From contig NZ_SJPX01000006.1 of the NCBI RefSeq assembly GCF_007860175.1, forward strand, positions 560,074 through 624,073: a stretch of DNA of 64,000 nt, in the 5' to 3' direction. The stretch is from Rubripirellula reticaptiva (GTDB taxonomy: Bacteria; Planctomycetota; Planctomycetia; Pirellulales; Pirellulaceae). A model generated the notes under the pieces. That model was not told the origin of the DNA. It ran no database searches and saw only the letters and a program-made list of their open reading frames with translations. The translations under genes were made by a program, and so were the position numbers. Each line of letters opens with the position of its first letter. Within the stretch, counting starts at the first letter, position 1. Positions 18,347 through 26,814 of this stretch are shown here, in pieces.

Positions 18347-18652
18347 TCATTCGACCAGCTCGTGATCGTGTTTTTCGTCGACTTCGACTTCGACTTCGAC
18401 TTCAACGCCTACTTCTCCTTCATCGTCAAATCCCACGAAGGCAACGTTGACATCGATCACACCTGGCAAGCCTTGAATCCACTGCCAGATTTCTTGATCT
18501 TGCTGTTTTGATTCCGTGTCCACAACGATCGCAATCCGGTGCGTGCTAACCTCACCGACATCGACCGACGGATGCGCGGCCAATATCGAAACCGCATCCA
18601 CGATTGGCCCATTGCTCGTATCACAAGTAACGACAAGTCCGCTGATTGGCAC
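18347..18652 (-). CDS. napD: NapD chaperone with acidic repeat tail
   Basis: A 101-residue protein with the NapD fold order: MPISGLVVTC, then VSTHRIAIVVDTES and WIQGLPGVIDVNVAFVGFD. NapD binds the NapA signal peptide and controls its export. The start codon is GTG (18650-18652). The last 20 residues are an added tail of alternating Val and Glu, then DEKHDHELVE, encoded by a hexanucleotide repeat (GACTTC on the plus strand) at about 18380-18403. Usual NapD proteins end near residue 85. It is the first gene of the nap transcript. Confidence 0.88.
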   Translation of the reverse strand: MPISGLVVTCDTSNGPIVDAVSILAAHPSVDVGEVSTHRIAIVVDTESKQQDQEIWQWIQGLPGVIDVNVAFVGFDDEGEVGVEVEVEVEVDEKHDHELVE

Positions 18653-18676
18653 TTCGTTTGTTCTTTCAAACAGGGG

Positions 18677-18692
18677 TGGCGTTTAATCTGCA
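18677..18692 (+). promoter_or_regulatory. Sigma-54-type promoter candidate
   Basis: TGGCGTTTAATCTGCA has the GG and GC doublets ten bases apart required at -24/-12, with T before GG and TGCA at the -12 side. It sits 57 bases before the ATG of the tetraheme cytochrome in the nap divergent region. A sigma-54-activator gene of the NtrC family lies at the end of the same cluster, which raises the likelihood. Confidence 0.5.
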
Positions 18693-18749
18693 CTGTGTTG
18701 TATAGTATTGCCGTCGGCAGTCAAACCCCATTCAAGGCGATATCCGAGC

Positions 18750-19478
18750 ATGAAGCGAACTGCAAGTCTTTTCTTCGCAGCGATGGTTTGCACAGTCGCA
18801 TCGATGACGATCGTTTCCTTGACCACGTCTGTGACGAAATCGGACGCCAGCGACAATGCGGAACCAGACCAAACGGATTGGAAGCAGGGTGCATTGTTCC
18901 AGCCGGCTGGCAAAATGATTTCGTCGGTACAGAATCAAGGTTTCGCATCCGAAACCATCACGCCCACAAAATGTTTTGAAGTCGAGATTCGACGTCCAGG
19001 TGGCCCTCCACGTGTCGAGCTAGCAGGCGCCGATCCGCAAGGGCGCGCAGGTAGCGTTGCTTGTTCGACTTGTCACAGTGTTCGCAAACCAAACGTCGAC
19101 AATCGCACCGCCGCGACTTTGGACGAGTTCCATCAAGGGCTCCAGTTCAATCATGGCACGATCGCCTGCTATTCATGCCACCATTCGCAGAATACTGATT
19201 CGCTGCGAATGGCCGATGGAACGCAAATTGATTTCGCAGACGTGATGACGCTGTGTTCGCAGTGTCATTCAAAACAAGCCGAATCGTTTGCCCATGGAGC
19301 TCACGGTGGGATGAACGGTTTTTGGGATTTGTCACGCGGTCCACAGACCAAAAACAACTGTATTGATTGCCACGATCCACACGCACCGGCATTTCCGAAA
19401 ATGATCGTTGACTTCAAGCCTCGCGATCGTTTCAACGAACCGGTCGTCCACGACCACGGCGAGACGACGCATGAGTAA
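18750..19478 (+). CDS. Tetraheme cytochrome c, NrfB-like role
   Basis: A 242-residue exported cytochrome. Residues 1-29 are a signal peptide or anchor (MKRTASLFFAAMVCTVASM). Four CxxCH sites lie at 105, 140, 169 and 204 (CSTCH, CYSCH, CSQCH, CIDCH), with extra His residues nearby as possible distal ligands. It precedes a ferredoxin and an NrfD-type subunit in the same direction, like the cytochrome-ferredoxin-membrane subunit sets of Nrf and related quinol dehydrogenases. It probably carries electrons from that module to the Nap proteins. The frame is open back to 18708, but the ATG at 18750 starts the signal peptide. Confidence 0.82.
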   Translation: MKRTASLFFAAMVCTVASMTIVSLTTSVTKSDASDNAEPDQTDWKQGALFQPAGKMISSVQNQGFASETITPTKCFEVEIRRPGGPPRVELAGADPQGRAGSVACSTCHSVRKPNVDNRTAATLDEFHQGLQFNHGTIACYSCHHSQNTDSLRMADGTQIDFADVMTLCSQCHSKQAESFAHGAHGGMNGFWDLSRGPQTKNNCIDCHDPHAPAFPKMIVDFKPRDRFNEPVVHDHGETTHE

Positions 19479-19573
19479 AACGCGATGAAGCGCGAGTCGC
19501 ACAGGCTCGATCGCATGGACAACTTGATTTTGCGCACACTCATTCTTTTAACCACACGCACAAGACATTCGGC

Positions 19574-20503
19574 ATGACCGCCAACAAGCCATCGCTTCCG
19601 ATCGTCGAAAATTTCTCGCGTCGTGCTGCCGTCAAAGGTGGATTTGCGACCTTGGGTGCAGCATCATTCGTGGCGGCGATATCTCCGCTTCGTCATGCGG
19701 CCCAGAATTCGTCGGCTGGCGAATTCATGCAAAACCACTACACCGAACTGACGCCCGAACAGAAAAGCGACGTCCTGGCTCGGTTGGAATCGGAGGCGAA
19801 AGAAAACTACGGCGCGGATGTGACGATCGGCGATGACCGGCCGATTCCCGGCACGAAGTTTGTCTACGCAATCAACTTAAGTGTCTGTAACGGCAACGGT
19901 AAATGCGTCGAGGCCTGTCACAAAGAAAATAACCACGACCGCGCCACGAACCAGTCGTACATCCGTGTTCTAGAAATGCCGGTAGGCACGATGGACATGG
20001 AGCAGGGATCCACCACTTACACAGGCATCGTGCCAAAGGACGGCAAGTTCTATTTGCCGGTCCAGTGCCAACAGTGTGACGAGCCACCGTGCGTCGACGT
20101 TTGCCCGGTCAAGGCGACCTGGAAGGAAGAAGATGGCATCGTTGTGGTTGATTACAACTGGTGCATCGGTTGCCGTTACTGCGAGGCCGCGTGTCCCTAT
20201 CACGCGCGACGATTCAACTGGAAAAAACCAGAAGTACCGGCCGAAGAAATCAACCCGGACCAGAGCTATCTGAGCAATCGGATTCGGCCCGTCGGTGTCG
20301 TCGAGAAATGCACGTACTGTTTACACCGCACTCGGCGTGGAAAGCTACCGGCATGCCTCGAAGCATGCCCGACCGGCGCTCGGGTCTTCGGCAACATATT
20401 GGACAAAGATTCCAACATCCGCTGGATCCTAGAAAACAAACGCGTCTACATCCTCAAAGAAGAACTCGGCACCAAACCTGCATTCTTTTACTACTTTGAC
20501 TAG
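19574..20503 (+). CDS. NrfC/PsrB-type 4Fe-4S dicluster ferredoxin
   Basis: A 309-residue exported protein with a twin-arginine-like signal (FSRRAAVKGGFATLGAASF, residues 14-32). Sixteen Cys in four groups are present: CNGNGKCVEACH, CQQCDEPPCVDVCP, CIGCRYCEAACP and CTYCLHRTRRGKLPACLEAC, enough for four [4Fe-4S] clusters. This is the pattern of NrfC, PsrB, TtrB and DmsB electron-transfer subunits that dock on an NrfD/PsrC membrane protein. It lies between a tetraheme cytochrome and an NrfD-type gene. I do not assign a gene symbol because the family members are not separable by eye. Confidence 0.88.
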   Translation: MTANKPSLPIVENFSRRAAVKGGFATLGAASFVAAISPLRHAAQNSSAGEFMQNHYTELTPEQKSDVLARLESEAKENYGADVTIGDDRPIPGTKFVYAINLSVCNGNGKCVEACHKENNHDRATNQSYIRVLEMPVGTMDMEQGSTTYTGIVPKDGKFYLPVQCQQCDEPPCVDVCPVKATWKEEDGIVVVDYNWCIGCRYCEAACPYHARRFNWKKPEVPAEEINPDQSYLSNRIRPVGVVEKCTYCLHRTRRGKLPACLEACPTGARVFGNILDKDSNIRWILENKRVYILKEELGTKPAFFYYFD

Positions 20504-20582
20504 TTAACGATGTGCCGTTGGCGATCGCCAAATGGTCCACCCACTCGATATCCATTGCGAACGTCATCGGTCTAGGAATAAC

Positions 20583-21833
20583 ATGAGCAGCAGCACGGTC
20601 ACGCCCACCGAATCCGATTCTCACATCACCAGCTATCCCCGATTCATTGGTCGTTCGTTGTGGTTGGCGACCGAAGGCTCATTTGCGTTTTATGCGTGGA
20701 TGACCATGCTGACCGCACTGTTCTTGGTCGGCGCGAATGCCTGGGCCAACCAAGTCGCTGGCGGAATGATCAGCACTCACATGACCGACCACGTCAGTTG
20801 GGGACTGTACATCGCAAACTTCACTTTCATGGTCGGATTGGCAGCCGGGGGTGTGATGATGGTGATCCCGGCGTACTTGTATCACGACCGTAAAATGCAT
20901 GACGTCGTGATCATCGGTGAACTGCTAGCGATCGCCGCGATTGTGATGTGCCTAATGTTTGTCGTCGCCGACCTGGGTCGTCCGGATCGGTTCTGGCACA
21001 TGGTGCCGGGGATCGGAAAGTTCAACTTTCCAATTTCGATGCTGACCTGGGACGTGATCGTCCTAAACGGCTATCTGATCCTGAATCTACACATCTGCGG
21101 TTATCTACTGTACATGCGATTCTTAGGACGTCAGCCCAATCCGGTTTGGTACGTGCCGTTCGTGATGCTGTCGATCATCTGGGCAATCTCGATCCACACG
21201 GTGACCGCGTTTCTGTACTGTGGTCTGGGCGGGCGTCCGTTTTGGAACACCGCGCTGCTGGCGCCTCGGTTTCTTGCATCCGCGTTTGTATCGGGACCAG
21301 CATTCATCATCGTCACGATGGCGATGATGCGCGGATTGACCCAAGTGAAAGGCCTCGAGCGGCCGATCGCGACGCTGACGAAAATCATTCGAGTGACGAT
21401 CCTGATCAATCTGTTGATGGTCGTCTCGGAATTGTTCACCGAGTTCTACACCGGGGGATCGCATGTCAGTGCGGCCAAGTATCTGTTTTTTGGGTTGCAC
21501 GGAAAAACAGCGCTGGTGCCGTGGACTTGGACAGCGATTGGATTAAATATCACTGCCGCGTGCTTGTTCTTGTGGCCAGGACTATTGGGCCCCAAGTTTC
21601 GTTGGTTGCTAGTGTCAGCGTGTTTGATGGCATTTGTCGGAGCTTGGATCGAAAAAGGAATGGGCCTGATCGTTCCCGGATTCATCCCCAGCACGTTGCA
21701 TGAAGTCGTCGAGTACGTGCCCAGCATGCTGGAATGGAAAGTCACGATTGGCATCTGGGCGTTCGGCTTGATGGTCTTTACGATCGCAATCAAGACCGCG
21801 CTTCCAACGCTGCGGCAGTCCGAGCCCAGCTAA
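20583..21833 (+). CDS. NrfD/PsrC-type membrane subunit
   Basis: A 416-residue polytopic membrane protein with about ten hydrophobic helices. Sequences such as SWGLYIANFTFMVGLAAGGVMM, VVADLGRPDRFWHM, GKFNFPISMLTWDVIVLNGY and IEKGMGLIVPGFIPSTLHEV are typical of the NrfD superfamily. It should oxidise menaquinol and pass electrons to the adjacent ferredoxin, or work in reverse. The ATG at 20583 follows AGGAATAAC; the open frame starts earlier at 20532 without support. It stands in for the missing NapC as quinol-side partner of the nap cluster. Confidence 0.9.
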   Translation: MSSSTVTPTESDSHITSYPRFIGRSLWLATEGSFAFYAWMTMLTALFLVGANAWANQVAGGMISTHMTDHVSWGLYIANFTFMVGLAAGGVMMVIPAYLYHDRKMHDVVIIGELLAIAAIVMCLMFVVADLGRPDRFWHMVPGIGKFNFPISMLTWDVIVLNGYLILNLHICGYLLYMRFLGRQPNPVWYVPFVMLSIIWAISIHTVTAFLYCGLGGRPFWNTALLAPRFLASAFVSGPAFIIVTMAMMRGLTQVKGLERPIATLTKIIRVTILINLLMVVSELFTEFYTGGSHVSAAKYLFFGLHGKTALVPWTWTAIGLNITAACLFLWPGLLGPKFRWLLVSACLMAFVGAWIEKGMGLIVPGFIPSTLHEVVEYVPSMLEWKVTIGIWAFGLMVFTIAIKTALPTLRQSEPS

Positions 21834-21870
21834 TCTATCCCAGCAAACGTTCGCACAGAGATTCGCCGCA

Positions 21871-23244
21871 TTAGTGCAGCCCGTATCTGCCCATTTTGTA
21901 ATGCAACGTGCGAATGCTGACCCCCAGTTGTTTAGCGGTTTTCTCGCGATGAAAGTTACATTCCGCTAGAGCTGCCGTGATCACGTCCTTCTCGCACTTC
22001 TCGACGGCTTCGGCCAACGTTTGGTTGGCAATCGTTGAAAAACTGCCCAGGGAAGTCAGTTCGGACGGCAAGTCGGACGCCGTGACCGTGTCACCGGTGT
22101 GAGTCACGACCAAGCGTTCGACAACGTTACGAAGTTGACGAACATTACCAGGCCATCGTGCGGACGCCATCACTTCCACGGCGTCGGTCGTCAATTGCTT
22201 TTGCGATCGACCGTGCCGATCGCAAAACAGTTTTAAAAAGTGTTCGACCAACAACGGGATGTCTTCGCGGCGACCACGAAGGCTAGGGACTTCGATGGGA
22301 ATCACATTCAATCGATAAAACAGATCCTCGCGGAAAGTCCCGTCGTCGATCAACATCGAAACAGTGCGGTTGGTGGCCGATACGATCCGCGCGTCCGCGA
22401 CTTGAACTTCTTCGCCGCCAACACGCGTGTAACGCTGCGATTCCAGGACTCGCAACAAGTCCACTTGGCTTTTGGGCGACATTTCCGTCACTTCGTCTAA
22501 AAACAAGGTTCCGCCAACCGCCTGTTCAAAACAACCAGGCTTTTGACGAGACGCGCCGCTGAACGATCCTTTCTCGTGACCGAAAAGTTCGCTTTCTAGC
22601 AACGTTTCCGACACAGCGCCCAAGTTCACGGCAATGAACGGGCCGCTACTGCGAGGCGACAGATCGTGCACCGCGCGGGCGATCAATTCCTTGCCAGTGC
22701 CGCTTTCACCTTGGATCATCACCGTCGCTTCGGTCGATGCGACTTGGCGAATCTGTTGGAAAACCGACTGCATTGCGGCGCTACTGCCGATGATTCCCGA
22801 CACTTCGCCGGCGCTAGCCAGTTCGGTTCGAAGTCTCACGTTCTCGGTTCGCAAATTGTGGTGCGCGCGAGCCTTGGTGACTTGTTGCCGGACCAGGTTC
22901 AAGTCCAGTGGCTTGGCGATAAAGTCGAATGCGCCAGCCCGCATTGCGTCGACGGCCGTCTCGACGGTTCCATGTGCCGTGATCACGATAACAGTCGTCT
23001 GGGGACGCTTCTGCAGCATCTTCTGCACCAACTCGATCCCCGACATGTTGCAGTTCAATCGCACGTCTGCGATGACGAGGTGAAAGTTTGTCTTTGCAAA
23101 CTTGTCGAGTGCTTCATCGGCATCGGCGGCGGTTTCGATCACATCGACCACTCGGGTCAGCCCTTTCGCCAACCCCGACCGAATGTTGGGCTCGTCGTCG
23201 ACGACTAGCAACCGAAACGGCTCGTCATTCGTAGCTCCGCTCAC
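21871..23244 (-). CDS. NtrC-family sigma-54 response regulator
   Basis: A 457-residue regulator. The receiver domain covers 1-120 with phosphoacceptor Asp60 (LVIADVRL). The AAA+ domain covers about 140-370, with [14 protein letters not shown] (Walker A) and [11 protein letters not shown] (Walker B). The sigma-54 contact loop reads GSFSGA instead of the usual GAFTGA. A Fis-type helix-turn-helix ([19 protein letters not shown]) ends the protein. The start codon GTG overlaps the stop of the kinase gene upstream. Its position beside the nap cluster suggests control of nitrate respiration, but this is inference. Confidence 0.93.
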   Translation of the reverse strand: MSGATNDEPFRLLVVDDEPNIRSGLAKGLTRVVDVIETAADADEALDKFAKTNFHLVIADVRLNCNMSGIELVQKMLQKRPQTTVIVITAHGTVETAVDAMRAGAFDFIAKPLDLNLVRQQVTKARAHHNLRTENVRLRTELASAGEVSGIIGSSAAMQSVFQQIRQVASTEATVMIQGESGTGKELIARAVHDLSPRSSGPFIAVNLGAVSETLLESELFGHEKGSFSGASRQKPGCFEQAVGGTLFLDEVTEMSPKSQVDLLRVLESQRYTRVGGEEVQVADARIVSATNRTVSMLIDDGTFREDLFYRLNVIPIEVPSLRGRREDIPLLVEHFLKLFCDRHGRSQKQLTTDAVEVMASARWPGNVRQLRNVVERLVVTHTGDTVTASDLPSELTSLGSFSTIANQTLAEAVEKCEKDVITAALAECNFHREKTAKQLGVSIRTLHYKMGRYGLH

Positions 23245-24611
23245 AGAACTTCCTCCATCGGTAGAAACACGGTGAACTCGGTTCCGTCGGGACCGGTTCG
23301 CACGTCAATGCTGCCGCTGTGTTGTTGGATAATCTTGTCGCACAGGGCGAGGCCCATTCCGGTGCCGCCGCCGCGAGTGGTGAAGTAGGGATCAAAAATC
23401 TGCGAACGAATTTCTTGCGGGATTCCGTGTCCGGTATCAGACACTGCGATCCGCAACGAGTCGTCGCTACGATCAACTTTAAATTTCAATTCACCGCCAT
23501 TGGGCATCGCCGCGATCGCGTTCAGGGCAAGATTCAGTATGACTTGTTCCAATCGGACCGAGTCACCTTGAACGATACCAAGCGACTTGGTGGGCAGATC
23601 CATGGCAATGGCGACGTTTTGCGATTCAGCTTGCGGACGCAGCAAGCGTACAAGCTTTTCAATCATCGCGGGCACGTCGACCTCGGTTCGGCCCAAATGA
23701 GTCGTCGAGGCATAATTTCGAAATCCGTCAAGCACATCGTTGATCCGCTTCATCTCCGATCGCAAGATCTCAAGCGTTTCGTTGACGTCCTTGTCTCGCT
23801 CGGGCCCCGCCGCACCTTCGCTTTGCCATTCGCAAAGCAATTGAATGTGCAGCGACATGGCGCTAAGCGGGTTCTTGATTTCATGCTGCAATCCAGCGGC
23901 CAACGCGCCCAATCCCATGTAACGCTCCATACGCCGCAGTTGGTCCTCCATCAGCGACTTTTGCGTCACATCTCGCACGTGTAACACGGTTCCGATTTCG
24001 CTGCCACTTTGATTTCGCAGCAACGTACAACCAGCTCGCAACGTTTTTGATTGCCCATTGCCTACGATGACATAATCGCGATCGCGAATTCGTTGATGAT
24101 GCTCGCTAACTTCTGCCTGAATTTTCGCCAATAACTCGTGGCCACTGCCCAGATCAGTGAGCGGACGCCCCATTTCATCACCCGCCAAATTGACGAGTTC
24201 GCGTCCGCTGGGGTTGATGCTGGTTAGATTGCCGTCGCGATCGGTCGTGATGACGCCCGCATCCATACTGGCCAAAATATCTGCTGACAGCACCCGCACG
24301 TCGCGCAGCGAACGCTCGCTGTTCAAGTAGCCGCGCACCAACCATGTGAACGCGATCGCAGTGGCGACCAAGTTGACGACCAACAGAATGGTCAGACCAA
24401 GCTGCGACCGCAGATCGCCAGACAACTCTTGAGCGGCCGCCATGTCGCTCGGCGGCAGGTGCCGGATCAAATCGGCGACCAATTCTTGCTCACGCTTGAC
24501 CGTCCATAAAATCCATGACGTGACCGACAACGCAATCAGGCTAAGGGTTGCCAAACCAACGGCAAACCAACGGACACTCGATCGATCTTGACTGGGGCTA
24601 TCGGGAAACAT
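23241..24611 (-). CDS. NtrB-like sensor histidine kinase
   Basis: A 456-residue membrane sensor. Helices at about 14-37 and 70-92 bracket a short periplasmic loop. A PAS domain covers about 105-220 (MDAGVITTDRDGNLTSINPS). The phosphoacceptor is His243 in LQHEIKNPLSAM. The ATPase domain follows with NLALNAIAAMPNGG, DTGHGIPQEI and FTTRGGGTGMGLAL. The start at 24611 is preferred; the frame is open to 24701 but the extension is not protein-like. The stop overlaps the response regulator start by three bases. The signal could be redox or a quinone state sensed by PAS. Confidence 0.92.
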   Translation of the reverse strand: MFPDSPSQDRSSVRWFAVGLATLSLIALSVTSWILWTVKREQELVADLIRHLPPSDMAAAQELSGDLRSQLGLTILLVVNLVATAIAFTWLVRGYLNSERSLRDVRVLSADILASMDAGVITTDRDGNLTSINPSGRELVNLAGDEMGRPLTDLGSGHELLAKIQAEVSEHHQRIRDRDYVIVGNGQSKTLRAGCTLLRNQSGSEIGTVLHVRDVTQKSLMEDQLRRMERYMGLGALAAGLQHEIKNPLSAMSLHIQLLCEWQSEGAAGPERDKDVNETLEILRSEMKRINDVLDGFRNYASTTHLGRTEVDVPAMIEKLVRLLRPQAESQNVAIAMDLPTKSLGIVQGDSVRLEQVILNLALNAIAAMPNGGELKFKVDRSDDSLRIAVSDTGHGIPQEIRSQIFDPYFTTRGGGTGMGLALCDKIIQQHSGSIDVRTGPDGTEFTVFLPMEEVL

Positions 24612-25111
24612 GGCAAAAAATTTGGCAGATGGGCGAAGAGTGGTCAGTCTAACCTCCGCCGAGCTTGACGCGACGGTCCAGCCAAGCAGCGTGGTTGCCA
24701 CTAGGATGCCGATCCTCGCAAATCCACCGATTGAAGCACATCGGCGGTGCGTACCGATTCATCGATCCAGTAAAAGACTCTGCGTGTTTTGTCGCTGATT
24801 GAAGAAACGCGAAATGATCGCTGTTATACAGTTCACGCTCACCGAATCAGCTCGTTCACCGTATCGCGAGTGCTACGTAGGGTGTCGATTTCCCCTTCAC
24901 GCATCCCAGCGGGCTTGTACTTGCCTAAAAGTAATCAAATCGTCTCGGCCTCTAACAATTTGCCGGTATTACGATAAAATCCATCTGTCCAGAAGGCGGA
25001 ACTGGATGCGATCTATCTACACCTTCAATGCGATTTAGCTGGTAAATTACCGGTCTTTCGTTGGATTCTTGTAGTCATTGCGGTCCATCTCTTCGTCTGT
25101 TAACGGTCTCT
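24612..25111. other. 500-base gap; one sigma-54-like site
   Basis: No coding sequence seen on either strand. On the minus strand at 24685-24700, TGGCAACCACGCTGCT has GG and GC ten bases apart and could be a sigma-54-type promoter for the kinase gene (ATG at 24611). The remaining sequence up to 25111 should hold the promoter of the ATP-grasp operon; I see no clear -35/-10 pair. Confidence 0.3.
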
Positions 25112-26680
25112 ATGGTGCCCTCAAACTCACAGTCGCAATCGCAATCGCAGAACAGCGACCCAGTTGACGCGTCTCCCAACACAACAAGCGGCTCGACCCA
25201 TGCACCCCAGCTGGCTGGGTATCAGTGCGATGGCTTCTTTGACGAAATGGTCGACCAGCAAACGACGGCCCGCCCCGACGCTGAATTACTAGTTGATCTG
25301 ATCAACCGTATGCCGCCCGGCGAGCTGCTGCGGCGACAAAATGCGATCGAGCGATCGTTGTATCAAATGGGGATCACGTTCACGGTTTACAGCGACGAAG
25401 CCGGAACCGAAAAGATCATGCCCTTCGATGTCGTTCCGCGAACGATCTCGGCAATGCTTTGGCAGCACATTGACGCTGGCTTGAAACAGCGAATCAAAGC
25501 GCTCAACATGTTTTTGTCAGACGTCTACGGTGACCAAAACATTATCAATGACGGGATCATTCCTCGCGACATCGTTGAATCTGCGCCTTCGTTTTTGCCG
25601 GAGTGCATGGGGTTGAAGCCGCCTCGTGACGTATGGTGCCACATCACGGGTACCGATTTGGTGCGAGACAATTCCGGCGCGGTCTATGTGCTCGAGGACA
25701 ACCTGCGTTGCCCATCGGGAGTTTCTTACGTGCTGCAGAACCGGCACGTCATGAAAAGAAACTTCCCACAAGTGTTTAGCGGATCTCGAGTTCGTCCGGT
25801 CAACGATTATCCTTCGCGTTTGTACAGCATGCTGCAAGCGATCGCGCCGGCGGGAGTCACCAATCCGACGATCGCTGTGCTGACACCCGGTGTTTACAAC
25901 AGCGCCTATTACGAGCACTCGTACCTAGCCCAACAGATGGGCGTCGAGCTTGTCGAAGGTCGCGATTTGGTGGTCAAAAACAAACACGTCTACATGCTAA
26001 CGACGGTTGGTTTGCAGAAGGTCGACGTGATCTATCGACGCGTCGACGACACGTTCATCGATCCCAAAACGTTCCGCAAAGATTCATGCTTGGGCGTCGC
26101 TGGCCTGATGGATGCGTACCGAGCCGGAAACGTTTCACTTGCCAACGCTCCCGGTACTGGCGTCGCGGACGACAAGGTTGTCTACGCCTACGTGCCGGCG
26201 ATGATCAAGTACTACCTGGGCGAAGAAGCGATCCTGGCGAACGTTCCCACCTACATTTGCCAGCGTGATGAAGACCGCAAGTTCGTCCTCGCGAATTTGG
26301 ACAAATTGGTCGTCAAAGCGGCAGGCGAATCGGGTGGCTACGGAATCCTGATCGGACCTCATGCGTCACCTGAGGAGCGGGCCGAGTTTGCTGAGAAGAT
26401 TCGTCTCGATCCACGTAACTATATCGCTCAACCAACGCTTCAATTGTCACGCGTCCCGACGCTTGCCAACGGCATTCTGGAAGGCCGACATGTCGACTTG
26501 CGACCGTACATTCTGTGCAGCGGGCAGGACGACATCTGGGTGATGCCAGGTGGCTTGACCCGTGTTGCTCTGAAGAAAGGCTCGCTCGTCGTCAACTCTT
26601 CGCAAGGCGGAGGCAGCAAGGACACCTGGGTCACGGCCGAAGCAGGACAAGAAGTCGCCGTCGATTGGCAGAACGAATAG
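25112..26680 (+). CDS. Circularly permuted ATP-grasp protein (DUF404/DUF407)
   Basis: A 522-residue cytoplasmic protein. A Ser/Gln repeat tail (residues 4-12) precedes the family core: YQMGITFTVY, LWQHIDAGLKQRIKALNMFL, YVLEDNLRCPSGVSYVLQNR, AVLTPGVYNSAYYEHSYLA, LVVKAAGESGGYGILIGP. These are landmarks of the circularly permuted ATP-grasp type 2 family, thought to ligate amino acids or peptides to an unknown acceptor. The ATG at 25112 is preferred to a TTG at 25061. It is first in a three-gene operon with an alpha-E protein and a transglutaminase-DUF2126 protein, a set found together in many bacteria. Confidence 0.92.
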   Translation: MVPSNSQSQSQSQNSDPVDASPNTTSGSTHAPQLAGYQCDGFFDEMVDQQTTARPDAELLVDLINRMPPGELLRRQNAIERSLYQMGITFTVYSDEAGTEKIMPFDVVPRTISAMLWQHIDAGLKQRIKALNMFLSDVYGDQNIINDGIIPRDIVESAPSFLPECMGLKPPRDVWCHITGTDLVRDNSGAVYVLEDNLRCPSGVSYVLQNRHVMKRNFPQVFSGSRVRPVNDYPSRLYSMLQAIAPAGVTNPTIAVLTPGVYNSAYYEHSYLAQQMGVELVEGRDLVVKNKHVYMLTTVGLQKVDVIYRRVDDTFIDPKTFRKDSCLGVAGLMDAYRAGNVSLANAPGTGVADDKVVYAYVPAMIKYYLGEEAILANVPTYICQRDEDRKFVLANLDKLVVKAAGESGGYGILIGPHASPEERAEFAEKIRLDPRNYIAQPTLQLSRVPTLANGILEGRHVDLRPYILCSGQDDIWVMPGGLTRVALKKGSLVVNSSQGGGSKDTWVTAEAGQEVAVDWQNE

Positions 26681-26814
26681 CGACGGGCATTTCGGCATTC
26701 AATGCCGATTCGGGACGGCTCGCTTTCCCGCCCGAGCGTTATCGCCGTTCCGATCTCCTCTGTGCATCCAATCACCCAATATCCGACACCCAAATATCCG
26801 ACAACAAGTTTCTT

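Noticed and set aside
18232-18405. N-terminal extension of NapA with a Lys-Ser repeat
   Set aside because: The residues come from reading the napD hexanucleotide repeat in another frame, and the twin-arginine signal begins at the ATG at 18231.
19154-19170. TGGCACGATCGCCTGC as a sigma-54 promoter
   Set aside because: The GG and GC doublets are eleven bases apart, one too many, and the site is inside the tetraheme cytochrome gene.
20948-21703. Open frame of 251 codons on the plus strand
   Set aside because: It is a shifted-frame shadow of the NrfD-type gene, rich in Arg and Ser with no hydrophobic segments or motifs.
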